In this document: piece by piece, positions 1-8,965 of the stretch
How the letters are laid out: every line of letters starts with the position of its first letter
Numbering within the stretch: position 1 is the first letter of the stretch
Assembly (NCBI GenBank): GCA_026419775.2
Contig: JAOPGA020000829.1
Coordinates: forward strand, 1-21,583
Length of the DNA: 21,583 bases
Direction of reading: 5' to 3'
Source: Acrasis kona
Lineage: Eukaryota > Heterolobosea > Eutetramitea > Acrasida > Acrasidae
The notes under the pieces: generated by a model
Databases searched by the model: none
What the model was told of the DNA's origin: nothing
What the model saw: the letters and a program-made list of their open reading frames with translations, nothing else
Program-made: the position numbers and the translations under genes

Positions 1-2168
1 AAATACCTAATGCCAACATTCTTATCGTTCATAGTTGGGCTCTGGGCGCCGGCAACTGGACATGATGCTTGGGGACCATCACCACCCATTGTTGGTTGAG
101 GTGCTTGAGTCGTTACAGGAGCCGCGGTTTGACCGTCAGGCAGCAAGACAGTAATCTTAACCTTCATCGTCAGATGAAGTGTGCATCTGAAAAAGAAGAT
201 GTTACTTCCTGCATTGTTTGTAATATCCTTTTGTGTGAAAGTATAAGTGAAAACCGTCATGGCCACATCACCGGTTCCAATACCGTTCGCCTTTGGTGCC
301 GAACTTGCGTCGCTAACAGTTTCATACACATTATGGAATGTAAGTTTATCCCAAGTAACAGTGTCTCCCAAATTAATGGTGAGTTCGCTTGGAGCCCAAC
401 CAGGGTTACCAGTAGCATCTGGGAAAGGTAAGATTGTAAGCGGTGCTTGTGGCGCAGCGGTGGTGGTTGGTGCAGGGGTTTGAGTGGGTGGATCGGTATA
501 AACAGGTGTTGGACCGTTACCATAACGATTTGGTACCTCAAAGGCAAGCATTGTTGTTCCAGCAGTTCCCAATCCATATCTTGTATAACCAGTTCCCCAT
601 AAAACCATTCCATCATAAACTGCAGCACCTGCTGCATTCGTAGCACCTGATCTATAATTCCATAATACGTTTCCGTTCTTTGCGTCAAGTGCGTATAGAT
701 AACCTGCACTCTCTCTTGATCCCACCAAAACAACACCTCCGGCTGTTACCGTGGTGGGTCCAGAGGCACGACCTCCGCTTGGGTTACAAACCGACCAAAC
801 GATAGTGAAATCTGACTTTCTAATAGCGAGGAAAATTCCAACTCTACACATCTTATTGTCGGAAGTCATATACGCTCCACTTCCGGCGTTGTTGTTCGCT
901 ACGTAAATGTTATTGTCATCAGCTGATGATCCGAACATCATTCCTCCTCCAGAGTTACCTGGACCTGCTTGGACTCTACTGACGACAACACCAGTATCTC
1001 TATCTAATCCATACACTATACCACTCTTTTGTGCACATGCCAACAGTTCTTTTCCGCCAGTAGTGTACATGATGCATCCTTGCGAGAAATCGTGATCGGA
1101 AGTTATGGCTCCAGGTGCACCCATGCAATTAGAATTTGGTGCACAAGCAGCGTTCCATACATCTGGGTCTGTTCTTGTTGCCCACGCTATGGATCCATCT
1201 GCGATACGTAGTGCTAGAATACTGTTGGAATAATCTTGTGGGTCAAAGCAGGCGTTTCCTCCGTTTTTTGTTAGACAATCTGCTACAGCAGCCGACACTT
1301 TATAAATATTTCCAGTGTTCATGTAAACAAGTCCACGCTTGTAATCAATCGGAGGATCCGCTCCCCAGGCTATTTGAAGTTAGAATGCTTCTGTTCAAAT
1401 GAATTAGACTTACATCCTGCTCCAGACGATTGATCTGATTTACCAAAGTTATCGTGAACCGTGTATGTGGTCCAAACAATTGCTCCGGTATCAGCGTTCA
1501 CCGCGTGAAAGGAACCTCTAAAGTTACAACATTGGTAGTTGGGAATACCAGCGCTAACCCAACCTTCTTCTCCAGAGTTGGCTCCAACTAGAATCAAGTT
1601 GGGTCCACCAGGGGTAGGGTTGTAGTAGATGGTTGGACTCATCGTAATTTGCGAGAATGGATGGGTGTTAATGATTGTTGACCATATCGCAACTCCTGTA
1701 GATGCTCTTACTGCGTAAACGTAAGCTCCAATCTGGTCGCAGACGATTAAAATTCCTCCATTCAGGTATGCGACTGATGTTCTCGAATGTGCATTCCATG
1801 CTGCTTTTGGGAATGTGCTCATTTTGACTTTCCAATTCAATGCACCCGTCTCAACTACTACAGAGTACAGAAATCCAGCCCTTTGTAGTGTTAACCATAA
1901 CTCAATAATTATTAAAAGCGTACCAATCAGGGAAGAACGCAGTCGCTACTCCGTTTATCACAGCTATGCATGGCGTTGCTGTTACATCACCTTCTACAGT
2001 GAGTTGCCACTTTAGTCTCAGCTGTGACGCTGTCAATGATGTCAAATATGGATCCGTAGATAATCTAGCGCTGTTTCCATCGTAGCCACCATGTAAAATG
2101 GGTGCAACTTGGGCATGAATCATCAAACCAAAGTATACTAGTATAAGTACACATGCGCACAGGTTCAT
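1..2168 (-). CDS. Secreted PQQ-type beta-propeller fused to an amicyanin-like cupredoxin (partial at the left edge)
   Basis: Three exons, 2168-1924, 1880-1414 and 1369 to the window edge, give about 693 residues with no stop before the edge. The introns are 43 and 44 nt. Splicing the first restores DWAGFLY; the second joins a Gly-Ala-Gly run to WGADPP. Residues 1-20 are a signal peptide (MNLCACVLILVYFGLMIHAQ). Residues 25 to about 520 carry repeated PQQ-propeller blade ends such as VETGALNW, ADTGAIVW and AKNGNVLW, so this is a quinoprotein-dehydrogenase-like propeller. A Pro/Thr/Ala linker follows, then a cupredoxin at about 545-645 with type-1 copper ligands visible as His583, Cys633, His636 and Met639. 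The C-x2-H-x2-M spacing is that of amicyanin. A second Pro/Thr linker leads off the edge. Inferred: an extracellular oxidoreductase in which the copper domain takes electrons from the propeller. Substrate and true cofactor are unknown; a structural, non-catalytic propeller is the alternative. Confidence 0.88.
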
Positions 2169-2239
2169 TTCGATGCGTAAGATGTACTGAGTGTGGACGT
2201 TTGTTTACAGTTTGTTGTCAGGTGAGATTATTTATAACC

Positions 2240-2247
2240 TTTATATA
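2240..2247 (-). promoter_or_regulatory. TATA box of the propeller-cupredoxin gene
   Basis: The minus strand reads TATATAAA here, about 72 nt upstream of the start codon at 2168. The next two genes on this strand also have a TATA element upstream of their ATG, which supports the start codons chosen. Confidence 0.55.
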
Positions 2248-2340
2248 CCATAATGGAAATAACTCCCATCGACATATGTAGAATAAGGGTGTGCAAAAGT
2301 CAACGTTGATGAAATAATTCACCCGCTCTGCATGACCCGT

Positions 2341-2364
2341 AAGACAGTCGGAAAGACAGTCGGA
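2341..2364. repeat. Perfect 2 x 12-bp tandem repeat upstream of the propeller gene
   Basis: AAGACAGTCGGA occurs twice in direct succession, about 175 nt upstream of the start of the minus-strand propeller gene. It could be a paired regulator site or simply a short duplication. Confidence 0.7.
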
Positions 2365-2885
2365 AATTTAGTCTATCAGTAACGGTTAGAGGTTTTTATT
2401 ACTTATGGAGATAATTTCAATTAATATAATTCACTTCTAAGAGGACATGTGGATGTTCGGATAATTGAAGACGTTGTTATGTGGCTTCATCCAAAATATG
2501 CTTAGGGGTTCTTATAGCTTGGATAACAAAAGTGAAATATTCACTCCTAATCATAAGGACATGGAACTGGCATGTATTTATAAGAAGAAAAGCAACAACA
2601 GACACATTATGTTCTTTAATGGGATATGAGACACATGTGCCGATAGCGATCTATCGACAACGACTTGACTCGCTATCTATAATGTACGTGTGGGATTGGT
2701 TTGTTTGATAGCTTATCAAACATTGTTGCTGTAAAAAACGGGTCGCATCATAAGTAACAACCTTCTGAGAGTAAAACAAAATTAATAAAGGATTTACCTT
2801 TACTCAATTCAACCTTCAAACATCATTTTCAAGGGATGTAATGTCGATTGGCCATAACAAGAGCATTTATTGATAAAAATACAAT

Positions 2886-4101
2886 CTACAACATCAAAGT
2901 GCACAATAAAATCGTCAACAAAAGTAAAGCTTGGGAACCGATAACTTTAGATGAAGCAGCAGATGTGCTTGAAGGTGTTCGCGTAAGTTCAGCGTCACAA
3001 TCATACATCACTGCCTGTTGTGGACCATACTGGACAGGATTACATCCAGGAAGACTCTTCAAATACCCTCTGTCATCATACTTTACGACCTTCTCAGGAA
3101 AGTATGATTTCGCTTTACATTTATTGGTTTGATCATTGGTAAAGAATGAAAATTCACCACATTCCTCAACAACACCCGATGCAGCGTTACAGTTATCAAC
3201 TGCCTTTTGCAACACGTTCACATCCCATCCATTCAAGAAGTCTCCGTGGTAACCATAACCTGTTGGATCTCCATTCGAAAACACGAAGGGATGTTTTGTG
3301 GAATTCCACCACATGTCTTTAAAGTCGTTGACTGAAAACATGACTTCGTAAAAGATTGATACCAGACGTTTGGGATGAGTAGTGGGGCAATCACCATTAT
3401 CAATTAGCGAAGGATAGGCCATGTGGCTTCTATGATCAGGACTGTCCAAATTTACACCATCCCCTTTGTCATGTTAATGAATGTTGATCAGAGGAAACTT
3501 ACAGCATGAAGGGAAGAAAACTTGAGCTCTGAGACCTTGTGGACAGTTCTTGTTTGGAATGTAGCCCACCTCTGGATTTGGATTGCTGTAATCGATGCAT
3601 GCAAAAGAAATTGCTCTTTGTCTCCTGGACTCTTCGGTGTTCGTTGGCGCAGATGAGTTGTAACTTCTCAACATTGGGTTTCCGGCCAGCATTCTCAAAC
3701 CTTCGGGAAATGCATAATTCTTGACATTTCCTCTTTGTAAGTAGTAGACGAGCATTCCTCCGACTTGTTTCACAGGGGTGAAAGTTCCGTTACTTGCCAT
3801 GTAGTAAAGGTTGGGAACCCTTTGAATGTTAAGTTAATATCGATTAAGCGGCTTACCAGTAGTTTGACATGTCTTCTTTGACCAAGCATGAACTACAATT
3901 TCCTTTCCTTGCCGTAGCATAGTCGACGTTTGGGCTGTAATTGATACCTCCAACTACGGTGTGCATGTGAGTAGAGAAGGTACCAGGGTTTACAATTGGG
4001 TCTGTTCTCTCCACAATGACGGGACTATTGCATGGCAAGCGCCAGAATCCCACGCATTCGTACGTCACTAATAGCAGCACGATCGATGCGAGTAGGTTCA
4101 T
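2886..4101 (-). CDS. Secreted DUF1996-family protein with a GPI-like C-terminus
   Basis: Three exons, 4101-3857, 3819-3503 and 3463-2886, encode 379 residues. The introns are 37 and 39 nt. Splicing restores SNYWVPNLYYM across the first junction and FFPSCWDGVNLDSPDH across the second; both are hallmark motifs of DUF1996 (PF09362), a family best known from secreted fungal proteins, often beside WSC domains. Residues 1-18 are a signal peptide, followed by FWRLPC and by the histidine pair of FSTHMHTVVGG. A Ser/Thr-rich stretch and a hydrophobic tail (LLLLTILLCTLML) end the protein as in GPI-anchored precursors. The molecular function of the family is not known to me; cell-surface or wall-related roles are usually guessed. 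It stands between two other secreted-protein genes on the same strand. Family assignment is secure, activity is not. Confidence 0.92.
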
Positions 4102-4463
4102 TTTTTGTACACTGACGGGAAATGACGTCCGATAAGCTTAGTTGACTTTCTAACTTTTATACCCAAGAAAAGCAATAAATAGTCCCTTTAAAGGACCAAA
4201 AGATAGTCCGCCGCAACGAACTTGACAATTCGTCAATCAACAACCAATCAATCACTTTCTACATGAAAAACCACGAAAAAACACCAACTGTAAAACCTTG
4301 GTTTGCAAGCGAAATACCCGTTTGGGCAACGAAGCACTATCGGGCTCAATATGTCATCTTACATATCTTCTGCTTATCAAGGCCGCGAGAATTACATTTT
4401 TCATTCGTGTCTTCAACAAGTGTTGTAGACTAGCAAAAAAGAAAAATTTATCATAACAAGTGG
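4102..4463. other. Intergenic promoter region of the DUF1996 gene
   Basis: No gene is visible. Apart from the TATA box at 4155-4161 it contains a small inverted repeat, TTGAC/GTCAA around 4222-4236, and CCAAT/CAATCA-rich sequence just after it, as expected of an upstream control region for the minus-strand gene. Confidence 0.45.
4155..4161 (-). promoter_or_regulatory. TATA box of the DUF1996 gene
   Basis: TATAAAA on the minus strand, 54-60 nt upstream of the start codon at 4101. Confidence 0.55.
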
Positions 4464-4469
4464 TTTATT
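4464..4469 (-). terminator. Poly(A) signal abutting the stop of the dioxygenase-like gene
   Basis: On the minus strand the stop TAA (4472-4470) is followed directly by AATAAA, so the 3' untranslated region must be very short. Confidence 0.65.
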
Positions 4470-5261
4470 TTACATCAACAAGAAGGCTAGTACAATCATT
4501 ATAAATATAGTATGGAACGCGTTAGAAGATGGCCTGTAAGAAGCATTTGTAACGGGAGACGATCCTGAGGATGAAGTTGACGAAGGATTGACAACCAGAT
4601 CCAACGACGCTGTTAATCCACTTGATATAGTGCTGCTGATATATGAAGGATACAACATTCCATAACTTCCTCCTGACTTGTATACGTTGTCATTTGATTG
4701 TAACGTAACTTGATTGGTGTTTGATGAGTAGGGTGCAATCTTGGCTATGCTTGCTTCCAAGGTGTCATTGAAGAACAACTGCCCTGTGTGAACGTTCTTT
4801 CCATTAATGTGCACTTTCAAATGAATGTGCGTGTCTCTTGAGGTGTACCAACCAGGGAATATAGTGTTGAATGTTACATATGCACTTGAGTTTGTGTATT
4901 GAATTCCTCTTAGATATGTTTTAGTGTCCGTAGCAGTACCTTGGTTCTTGCTTGCTGCTTCATAGTGAGAATACACACCGGCTGCGTCGCAATGCCAAAT
5001 CTCAACAGTAGCATTTCCTGCGTATGCAGAGCATGTTGTTGAATCAACAACGCGAAGATTTAGGATTAGAGGTAGACCAGTTTTATCTTCACTAAATTTC
5101 GTTAGTCAATGTGCATCTAATGCTTACGTTATGTCGCCACGAACTGGCATGCCAGCCACATAATAGGGTCCCTCTGTTACCTCTGGATGCAATGTGCATG
5201 CAGACAGTACGTAACAAGCTTGTAAGATGAATGTTAGAGAGAACACTAAAGTGTATTTCAT
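4470..5261 (-). CDS. Secreted, GPI-like intradiol ring-cleavage dioxygenase-like protein
   Basis: Two exons, 5261-5128 and 5091-4470, encode 251 residues. The 36-nt intron has a clear GACTAACG branch motif, and splicing restores RGDITEDKTGLPL. Residues 1-20 are a signal peptide. The family signature TEGPYY lies at 29-34, VEIWHCDAAGVYSHY at 74-88, and PGWYTSRDTHIH at 124-135. The four non-haem Fe(III) ligands of intradiol dioxygenases can be assigned as Tyr85, Tyr127, His133 and His135, so the active site looks intact. The Ser-rich tail ends in a hydrophobic stretch (IFIMIVLAFLLM), suggesting a GPI anchor. Known for the family: cleavage of catechol-type rings between the hydroxyls; secreted members occur widely in fungi. 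Inferred: attack on extracellular plant- or microbe-derived phenolics. The substrate cannot be read from sequence. Confidence 0.93.
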
Positions 5262-5295
5262 TTGAATTATTTGCGAATGGCTACAATAATTCGCA

Positions 5296-5302
5296 CTTTA
5301 TA
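5296..5302 (-). promoter_or_regulatory. TATA box of the dioxygenase-like gene
   Basis: TATAAAG on the minus strand, 35-41 nt upstream of the start codon at 5261. The rest of 5262-5676 shows no gene. It is the divergent region between this gene and the plus-strand gene at 5677, with a possible plus-strand TATA (TTTTATACT) near 5575. Confidence 0.5.
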
Positions 5303-5676
5303 GGCATCTGCAGTCGTAAATTCTAAATGGGACTTGATTGTTCTATTAACAATTGACGCGCATATAATATTATTAACTTGAAGATTTGGACTCTTCGAAG
5401 AATGGATGACTCCGAAACATAACCCGAAAGGTCCAAAGCAGTAATTTCTACAGGACATCTCTCTTTAACGATAAGTTATTATTGCATGAAATAAAAGATT
5501 GTATAGACACTAGTAAAACTAACACGTGTTTACACGATTAATTCTAAGATATTTATTCCTAACATTATAGTATCCTTTTATACTGATCCAAGAGCTCATA
5601 ACTGACTCGTCCGTCGTCTATCATCCACAATTGTTACTACTAGCTTCCTTATTGATGTAACTCCTTTGGACTCTTC

Positions 5677-6462
5677 ATGGTTGATTCTAAATATATAATA
5701 TTACAACATTGCAAAGCCACCAAATCCATTACCAGAAGACTCACAGTCACCAAATCAACAACCACCAAACCCACAACTAAATCCTCCATTGGATCCACAA
5801 CCAATAAATCCACAACTACCAAATCCTCCATTAGACCGACCCACTACCACCGAATCCAGATCCCCCAGCTGATCCAGAGGAAGAAGAAATATTGCGGAAG
5901 AAGAGAGGTGGACCAAGAAGAAACGCTTACAAAAATGATGAGCGTGAAACAAAATGAAAAGAAAGAAAAGGCCAAGATTCCTGAGGGCTATGTAAAATCA
6001 TACTACTCAGTTGCATGCCCGGAGAGCCAAAAGGAATTTTGGATTGATCACAAAAGACTTTTAAGAAAAAGTGTGCATTTGTACATCAAAGAATTCCGAC
6101 AAAAGCACAAACGGTATCCACAAGAAACAGCGGATAAAAAGGTTATTTGTAGGAACGTTGGGACAGCTATAGACAGCGCTCTCAACAACTATAAGGTCAA
6201 GAACATGAAGAAGCAACGATTGTTAATTCTTGATGTTTGCAGTAAGATGTGTGCAAAAATAATGAACTCTATGAAGTACGCCAAAAGACGTTCTTTTAAC
6301 AATAACCAACCGTTACACCCTGACACACACGAGCAATGGTCAAATCCAGCAAACGCGCCCATGAAAGTAAATGGAAAATTTAGTGTCAAGGTTACGGATG
6401 AAAGGGAACTTGGTGAAGTAAGCGAAGTGGAAGACTTTGGGGATGAAGATGTAGAACAATAA
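5677..6462 (+). CDS. Unknown proline-rich, lysine-rich protein; coding signal shifts frame twice
   Basis: Not recognised. The uninterrupted frame 5677-6462 would give 261 residues, but its first third looks like an out-of-frame reading of proline-rich DNA. Another frame (5717-5869) reads as a natural Pro/Asn/Gln-rich stretch (repeats like PPNPQLNPPLDPQP). The next frame (5835-5954) reads as acidic-then-basic sequence (DPEEEEILRKKRGGPRR). From about 5935 the long frame becomes convincing: IPEGYVKSYYSVACPESQKE, then lysine-rich helical sequence and an acidic tail (EDFGDEDVEQ). ATG at 5677 followed by a 37-nt GT..AG intron (5680-5716) would start the proline frame with MPPNPLPEDS. No GT lies between the first two frames, so splicing cannot explain that change. 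Possible explanations are draft-sequence errors, a recently broken gene, or a shorter protein starting at 5938. The basic composition suggests nucleic-acid binding (inference). The stop lies inside AATAAA (6458-6463). Confidence 0.5.
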   Translation: MVDSKYIILQHCKATKSITRRLTVTKSTTTKPTTKSSIGSTTNKSTTTKSSIRPTHYHRIQIPQLIQRKKKYCGRREVDQEETLTKMMSVKQNEKKEKAKIPEGYVKSYYSVACPESQKEFWIDHKRLLRKSVHLYIKEFRQKHKRYPQETADKKVICRNVGTAIDSALNNYKVKNMKKQRLLILDVCSKMCAKIMNSMKYAKRRSFNNNQPLHPDTHEQWSNPANAPMKVNGKFSVKVTDERELGEVSEVEDFGDEDVEQ

Positions 6463-6631
6463 ATATTAATGTCTTTGCATTTATTCTCTCTTTATCTATT
6501 AAATACCGATATTAAAACAAACACAATTTGAATTATGTCGCCAGCTTGAGCTGACGAAGGCAGATCTGTTGTTTGATTGTAGAATTGATTATATAGTTGA
6601 ACACGACTACGTTCACAATCATGATCGACGT

Positions 6632-6756
6632 ATGATCGCATATATGATCGATTATCAGATGTGATTTATGATCCAATATATAATTGTTTTTGAGAGCGTA
6701 AGTTTGATATGAAATTTAGTCTAAAAAATGATCGCAAATATGATCGATTATAAGAT
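6632..6756. repeat. Imperfect 29-bp direct repeat rich in GATCG, 96 bp apart
   Basis: 6632-6660 and 6728-6756 match at 27 of 29 positions and share the core ATGATCGCA..ATATGATCGATTAT. GATC occurs about seven times between 6623 and 6775. No coding sequence is visible in 6463-7035. This may be the remnant of a small repeat family or a cluster of binding sites. Confidence 0.6.
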
Positions 6757-7035
6757 TGGGTAGTGGTTGATCGATATTATGATTGACTCCGATTAAAACA
6801 GATTTGCAAAGAGAGTGTATGTGATGATCCCTGTCACCTATTATGGCGTTATGTTATACCAAGCACCAAATTTTTTGCACGAAACAAAACATGACTACAC
6901 TATCAAAAACCATGCACGCCAACGTGTACACTGCGTATGGGTGTTGTAATCAGTTAATGAGTTACAATAACATTTTGTTCAAGTAATACTGTGTACTATT
7001 ACATGGTGACTCAGTTACCGACCATTGAAAAGTTT

Positions 7036-7066
7036 GATCACGTGATCGTAAAACATAATTTATAAA
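7036..7066 (+). promoter_or_regulatory. E-box palindrome and TATA element
   Basis: GATCACGTGATC (7036-7047) is a perfect 12-bp palindrome with a CACGTG core, the classic bHLH/bZIP site. TTTATAAAT follows at about 7058-7066. Together they resemble a compact promoter for the possible small gene that starts 55 nt downstream. Confidence 0.35.
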
Positions 7067-7120
7067 TCCTATCGACTATAAAGAAATGGTGAGTAGAGGC
7101 CACTTTAATATCAGGTAGAG

Positions 7121-7425
7121 ATGGTGCCGACATTGTGGTGTATATCCCTCGTAATTATGACTGGACAATTAAAACATTGGTTTGCTTCCGCTCCTGAGAA
7201 GCATATGGCTTTTGCCGACTAGGTAGCTAATCCAGGGGTAAATTCGGAAAGATTTTGAGGTACTTCATTGAGGCAATCTGATCGATAAGTTGGAGATTTC
7301 CAAAAAAATATGATAGTCAAATCAAGGAGGCTCATGATGTTGAGAGAGGACAAAGGCAAGATGCTATTAACATAATTCTTACATTGAATGGACTGAAGCA
7401 ATTTTTTAAAAATTGTTTACATTAA
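7121..7425 (+). CDS. Possible small three-exon gene (70 residues), unknown
   Basis: Tentative. Exons 7121-7179, 7236-7259 and 7296-7425 join in frame to 70 residues through GT..AG introns of 56 and 36 nt. The last exon reads as natural protein (YDSQIKEAHDVERGQRQ, then NIILTLNGLKQFF). The short middle exon adds GKFGKILR, and the first begins MVPTLWCISLVIMTG, hydrophobic enough for a signal or membrane segment. The stop TAA sits inside ATTAAA (7421-7426), matching the stop-in-poly(A)-signal habit of neighbouring genes, and a TATA-like element lies 55 nt upstream. Against it: the first donor is GTTTGC, one exon is only 24 nt, and I recognise no family. The alternative is a decayed gene fragment. 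Confidence 0.3.
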
Positions 7426-7478
7426 AAGTTTCATATTCGAAGTAGAATTAACAATTAGTTTTTATTTACATGTTTGTT

Positions 7479-7985
7479 TCAACTTGATGATGAATCCACG
7501 TGTATACACCATACATCGTTTTTATATAACTGATTTATCATGTCTGCGGATACAAATCGTTTTGTTTTACTTTTAATGAAGTTTGATATACTGTTTGTAG
7601 TGTCAATGATAACATCTGCTTTGTGAATCAATTCAAGATCTAATTTACGATCTTTGTATTTGATTTCATATCCACTCGACTCTGCTTTGTTCACCTTAAG
7701 TATTGTGCTTTCGTCATAAAGTTCAACATCATGTGTCGTGTTGAATTTGCTCTTTACGCATCCATCAACAACGTTACTTTCGTCAAGAACTGTGATAGAC
7801 TTAGATATGTTATTTATTCTAGACACAATCTCGTTAGTGATTAATCCTGCACCAACAATCAAAACCTCTAGACTAGGTTCTGTTTGTTTATTTCTTCCAC
7901 ATTTATATTTATACGCCAATAATATGGCAGGCAACACTGCAGCAGCAAGTACCACAACATACATGTAAGAGTCCTCAAATATCAT
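7479..7985 (-). CDS. Membrane-anchored Rossmann-fold (NAD-binding-like) protein
   Basis: The open frame extends upstream to 8120, but only through a GTG. The first ATG is at 7985, giving 168 residues, and the upstream part is then 5' UTR. Residues 8-27 form one transmembrane helix (MYVVVLAAAVLPAILLAYKY), followed by a basic stop-transfer (KCGRNK). A Rossmann-type beta-alpha-beta unit follows: VLIVGAGLITNEIVSRI (G-x-G-x-x-x-x-E) and then SITVLDES, whose acidic end is where NAD(H) ribose usually binds. ADVIIDTT fits a later strand. At about 125 residues after the membrane helix it is shorter than typical dehydrogenases, so it may be a bare nucleotide-binding module of the TrkA-N or epimerase sort, or a truncated enzyme. 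Topology suggests a cytosolic domain tethered to a membrane. AATAAA lies 13-18 nt after the stop (7466-7461). The specific reaction is unknown. Confidence 0.6.
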   Translation of the reverse strand: MIFEDSYMYVVVLAAAVLPAILLAYKYKCGRNKQTEPSLEVLIVGAGLITNEIVSRINNISKSITVLDESNVVDGCVKSKFNTTHDVELYDESTILKVNKAESSGYEIKYKDRKLDLELIHKADVIIDTTNSISNFIKSKTKRFVSADMINQLYKNDVWCIHVDSSSS

Positions 7986-8226
7986 TCTTTTATTAGAACG
8001 GAAGTTATGTTTGGAATTTATTATTACAACATGACTGGATGACCTAACAAGATCCTTCCACGTGATAATCACTACTAATCCTACGAGCAGTGATCGGTGT
8101 TCTTTGCTATTCACTTTCACATAAATACGATCAAAGATTTAATTTGAAATTCAACCTCTCGTTGAAGGTGTACCATTAAATTGAGAAAATAAATTTCATT
8201 AAATTAAGACTTTATATCTACATAAA

Positions 8227-8965
8227 TTAGCTACTAAACAAACTTCTAATCCATCTTGGTGATTTCTTCGGTGATTTACTTGGTGAAGAACCTGCAGGAG
8301 AAGCCGACAATGGGGACTTTAAAAGTGACGGTATTGGTGAACCCTTTATAGTACTAGCCCTCTTTAATTCTTGTTTGACATTGTTGCCCATAAACCTTCT
8401 ATACTCCTCTGTCTTTGAGAACCTTTCAAAGATTCTACATAACCTATACATTACTGCCTCTTCAACACCAAAGAACAATTTATCATCAAACTCATTCCTA
8501 TCAATTTTTTCTCTCACTTCCATTCGAACGGACCGAGGTATTGATTGGCAGAGCCTTGTGTTGTGGTGCAGGACAAAGTTTTCAAAGATGAACACCGCTA
8601 GTTCTTTTCTACCCTCTTCGCTTTGACAACCATGATATTTTTGAATGTTTGCTGAGATTATTAGAAAGGGTGAACAAGTAGAACATACTCCAAGCACAGA
8701 GTGATTCATAATTAAATTCATTCACTGCAAAAGTGGAAAACTCTTGTCTCATATCTTCATCTTCTAGAACACTCATAACTAGTGAGAATTGAAAGTCATC
8801 ATATGCTGATGGGGCCTTGGGGGATAGAATCCTAGCCAGATCTTGATCTATTTGATTGCTTGTTACACTTCCGGGGGAACTCGGTGATGTAATATGTGCT
8901 CTTTCTGGAGTCTTCTTCTTAATCTTGAATAGATCCCTTAGTGAGGGCTTCGGTGTTAAGGACAT
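8227..8965 (-). CDS. Small stand-alone RGS-domain protein
   Basis: Two exons, 8965-8689 and 8651-8227, encode 233 residues. The 37-nt intron lies inside the domain, and splicing restores NYESLCAWTNIQKYHG. Residues 1-58 are basic and Ser/Pro-rich. The RGS domain spans about 60-185: it opens with VLEDEDMRQEFSTFAVNEFN, continues with IFENFVLHHN, and closes with EEAVMYRLCRIFERF and YRRFM, the expected helical pattern. The tail (about 190-233) is rich in SP sites (KGSPIPSLLKSP, SPKKSPRW), candidate proline-directed phosphorylation sites. Known for the family: RGS domains speed GTP hydrolysis by heterotrimeric G-alpha subunits and so end receptor signals. There is no membrane segment or lipidation motif, so a cytosolic regulator is likely. 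The G-protein partner is not in this window. The fold is secure; GAP activity is an inference. Confidence 0.88.

Larger units (their letters stand above)
2169..2885. other. Intergenic region with tandem repeat, GATAG motifs and hairpins
   Basis: This lies between the 5' end of the propeller gene and the 3' end of the DUF1996 gene. I see no convincing gene; the one long reading frame here starts at GTG and has no family signature. It holds the TATA box at 2240-2247, a perfect 2 x 12-bp tandem repeat at 2341-2364, and several GATAG/CTATC motifs between 2644 and 2713. It also has an inverted repeat with 8-bp arms (2703-2710 and 2714-2721) and, near the right end, the AATAAA of the DUF1996 gene on the minus strand (2871-2866). 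It probably acts as the upstream control region of the propeller gene. Confidence 0.5.

Noticed and set aside
257-736. 159-codon frame overlapping the propeller-cupredoxin gene on the same strand
   Set aside because: It is out of frame with the domain-bearing exon, does not start at a supported ATG, and its composition (Gln/His/Leu runs) is typical of a shadow.
2481-2708. 75-codon plus-strand frame in the intergenic region
   Set aside because: Starts at GTG, has no family signature and no supporting promoter or poly(A) signal. Several apparent starts in this window are non-ATG and were not trusted.
7986-8120. N-terminal extension of the Rossmann-fold protein
   Set aside because: It opens with GTG rather than ATG; the ATG at 7985 places the membrane helix near the N-terminus as expected of a signal anchor.
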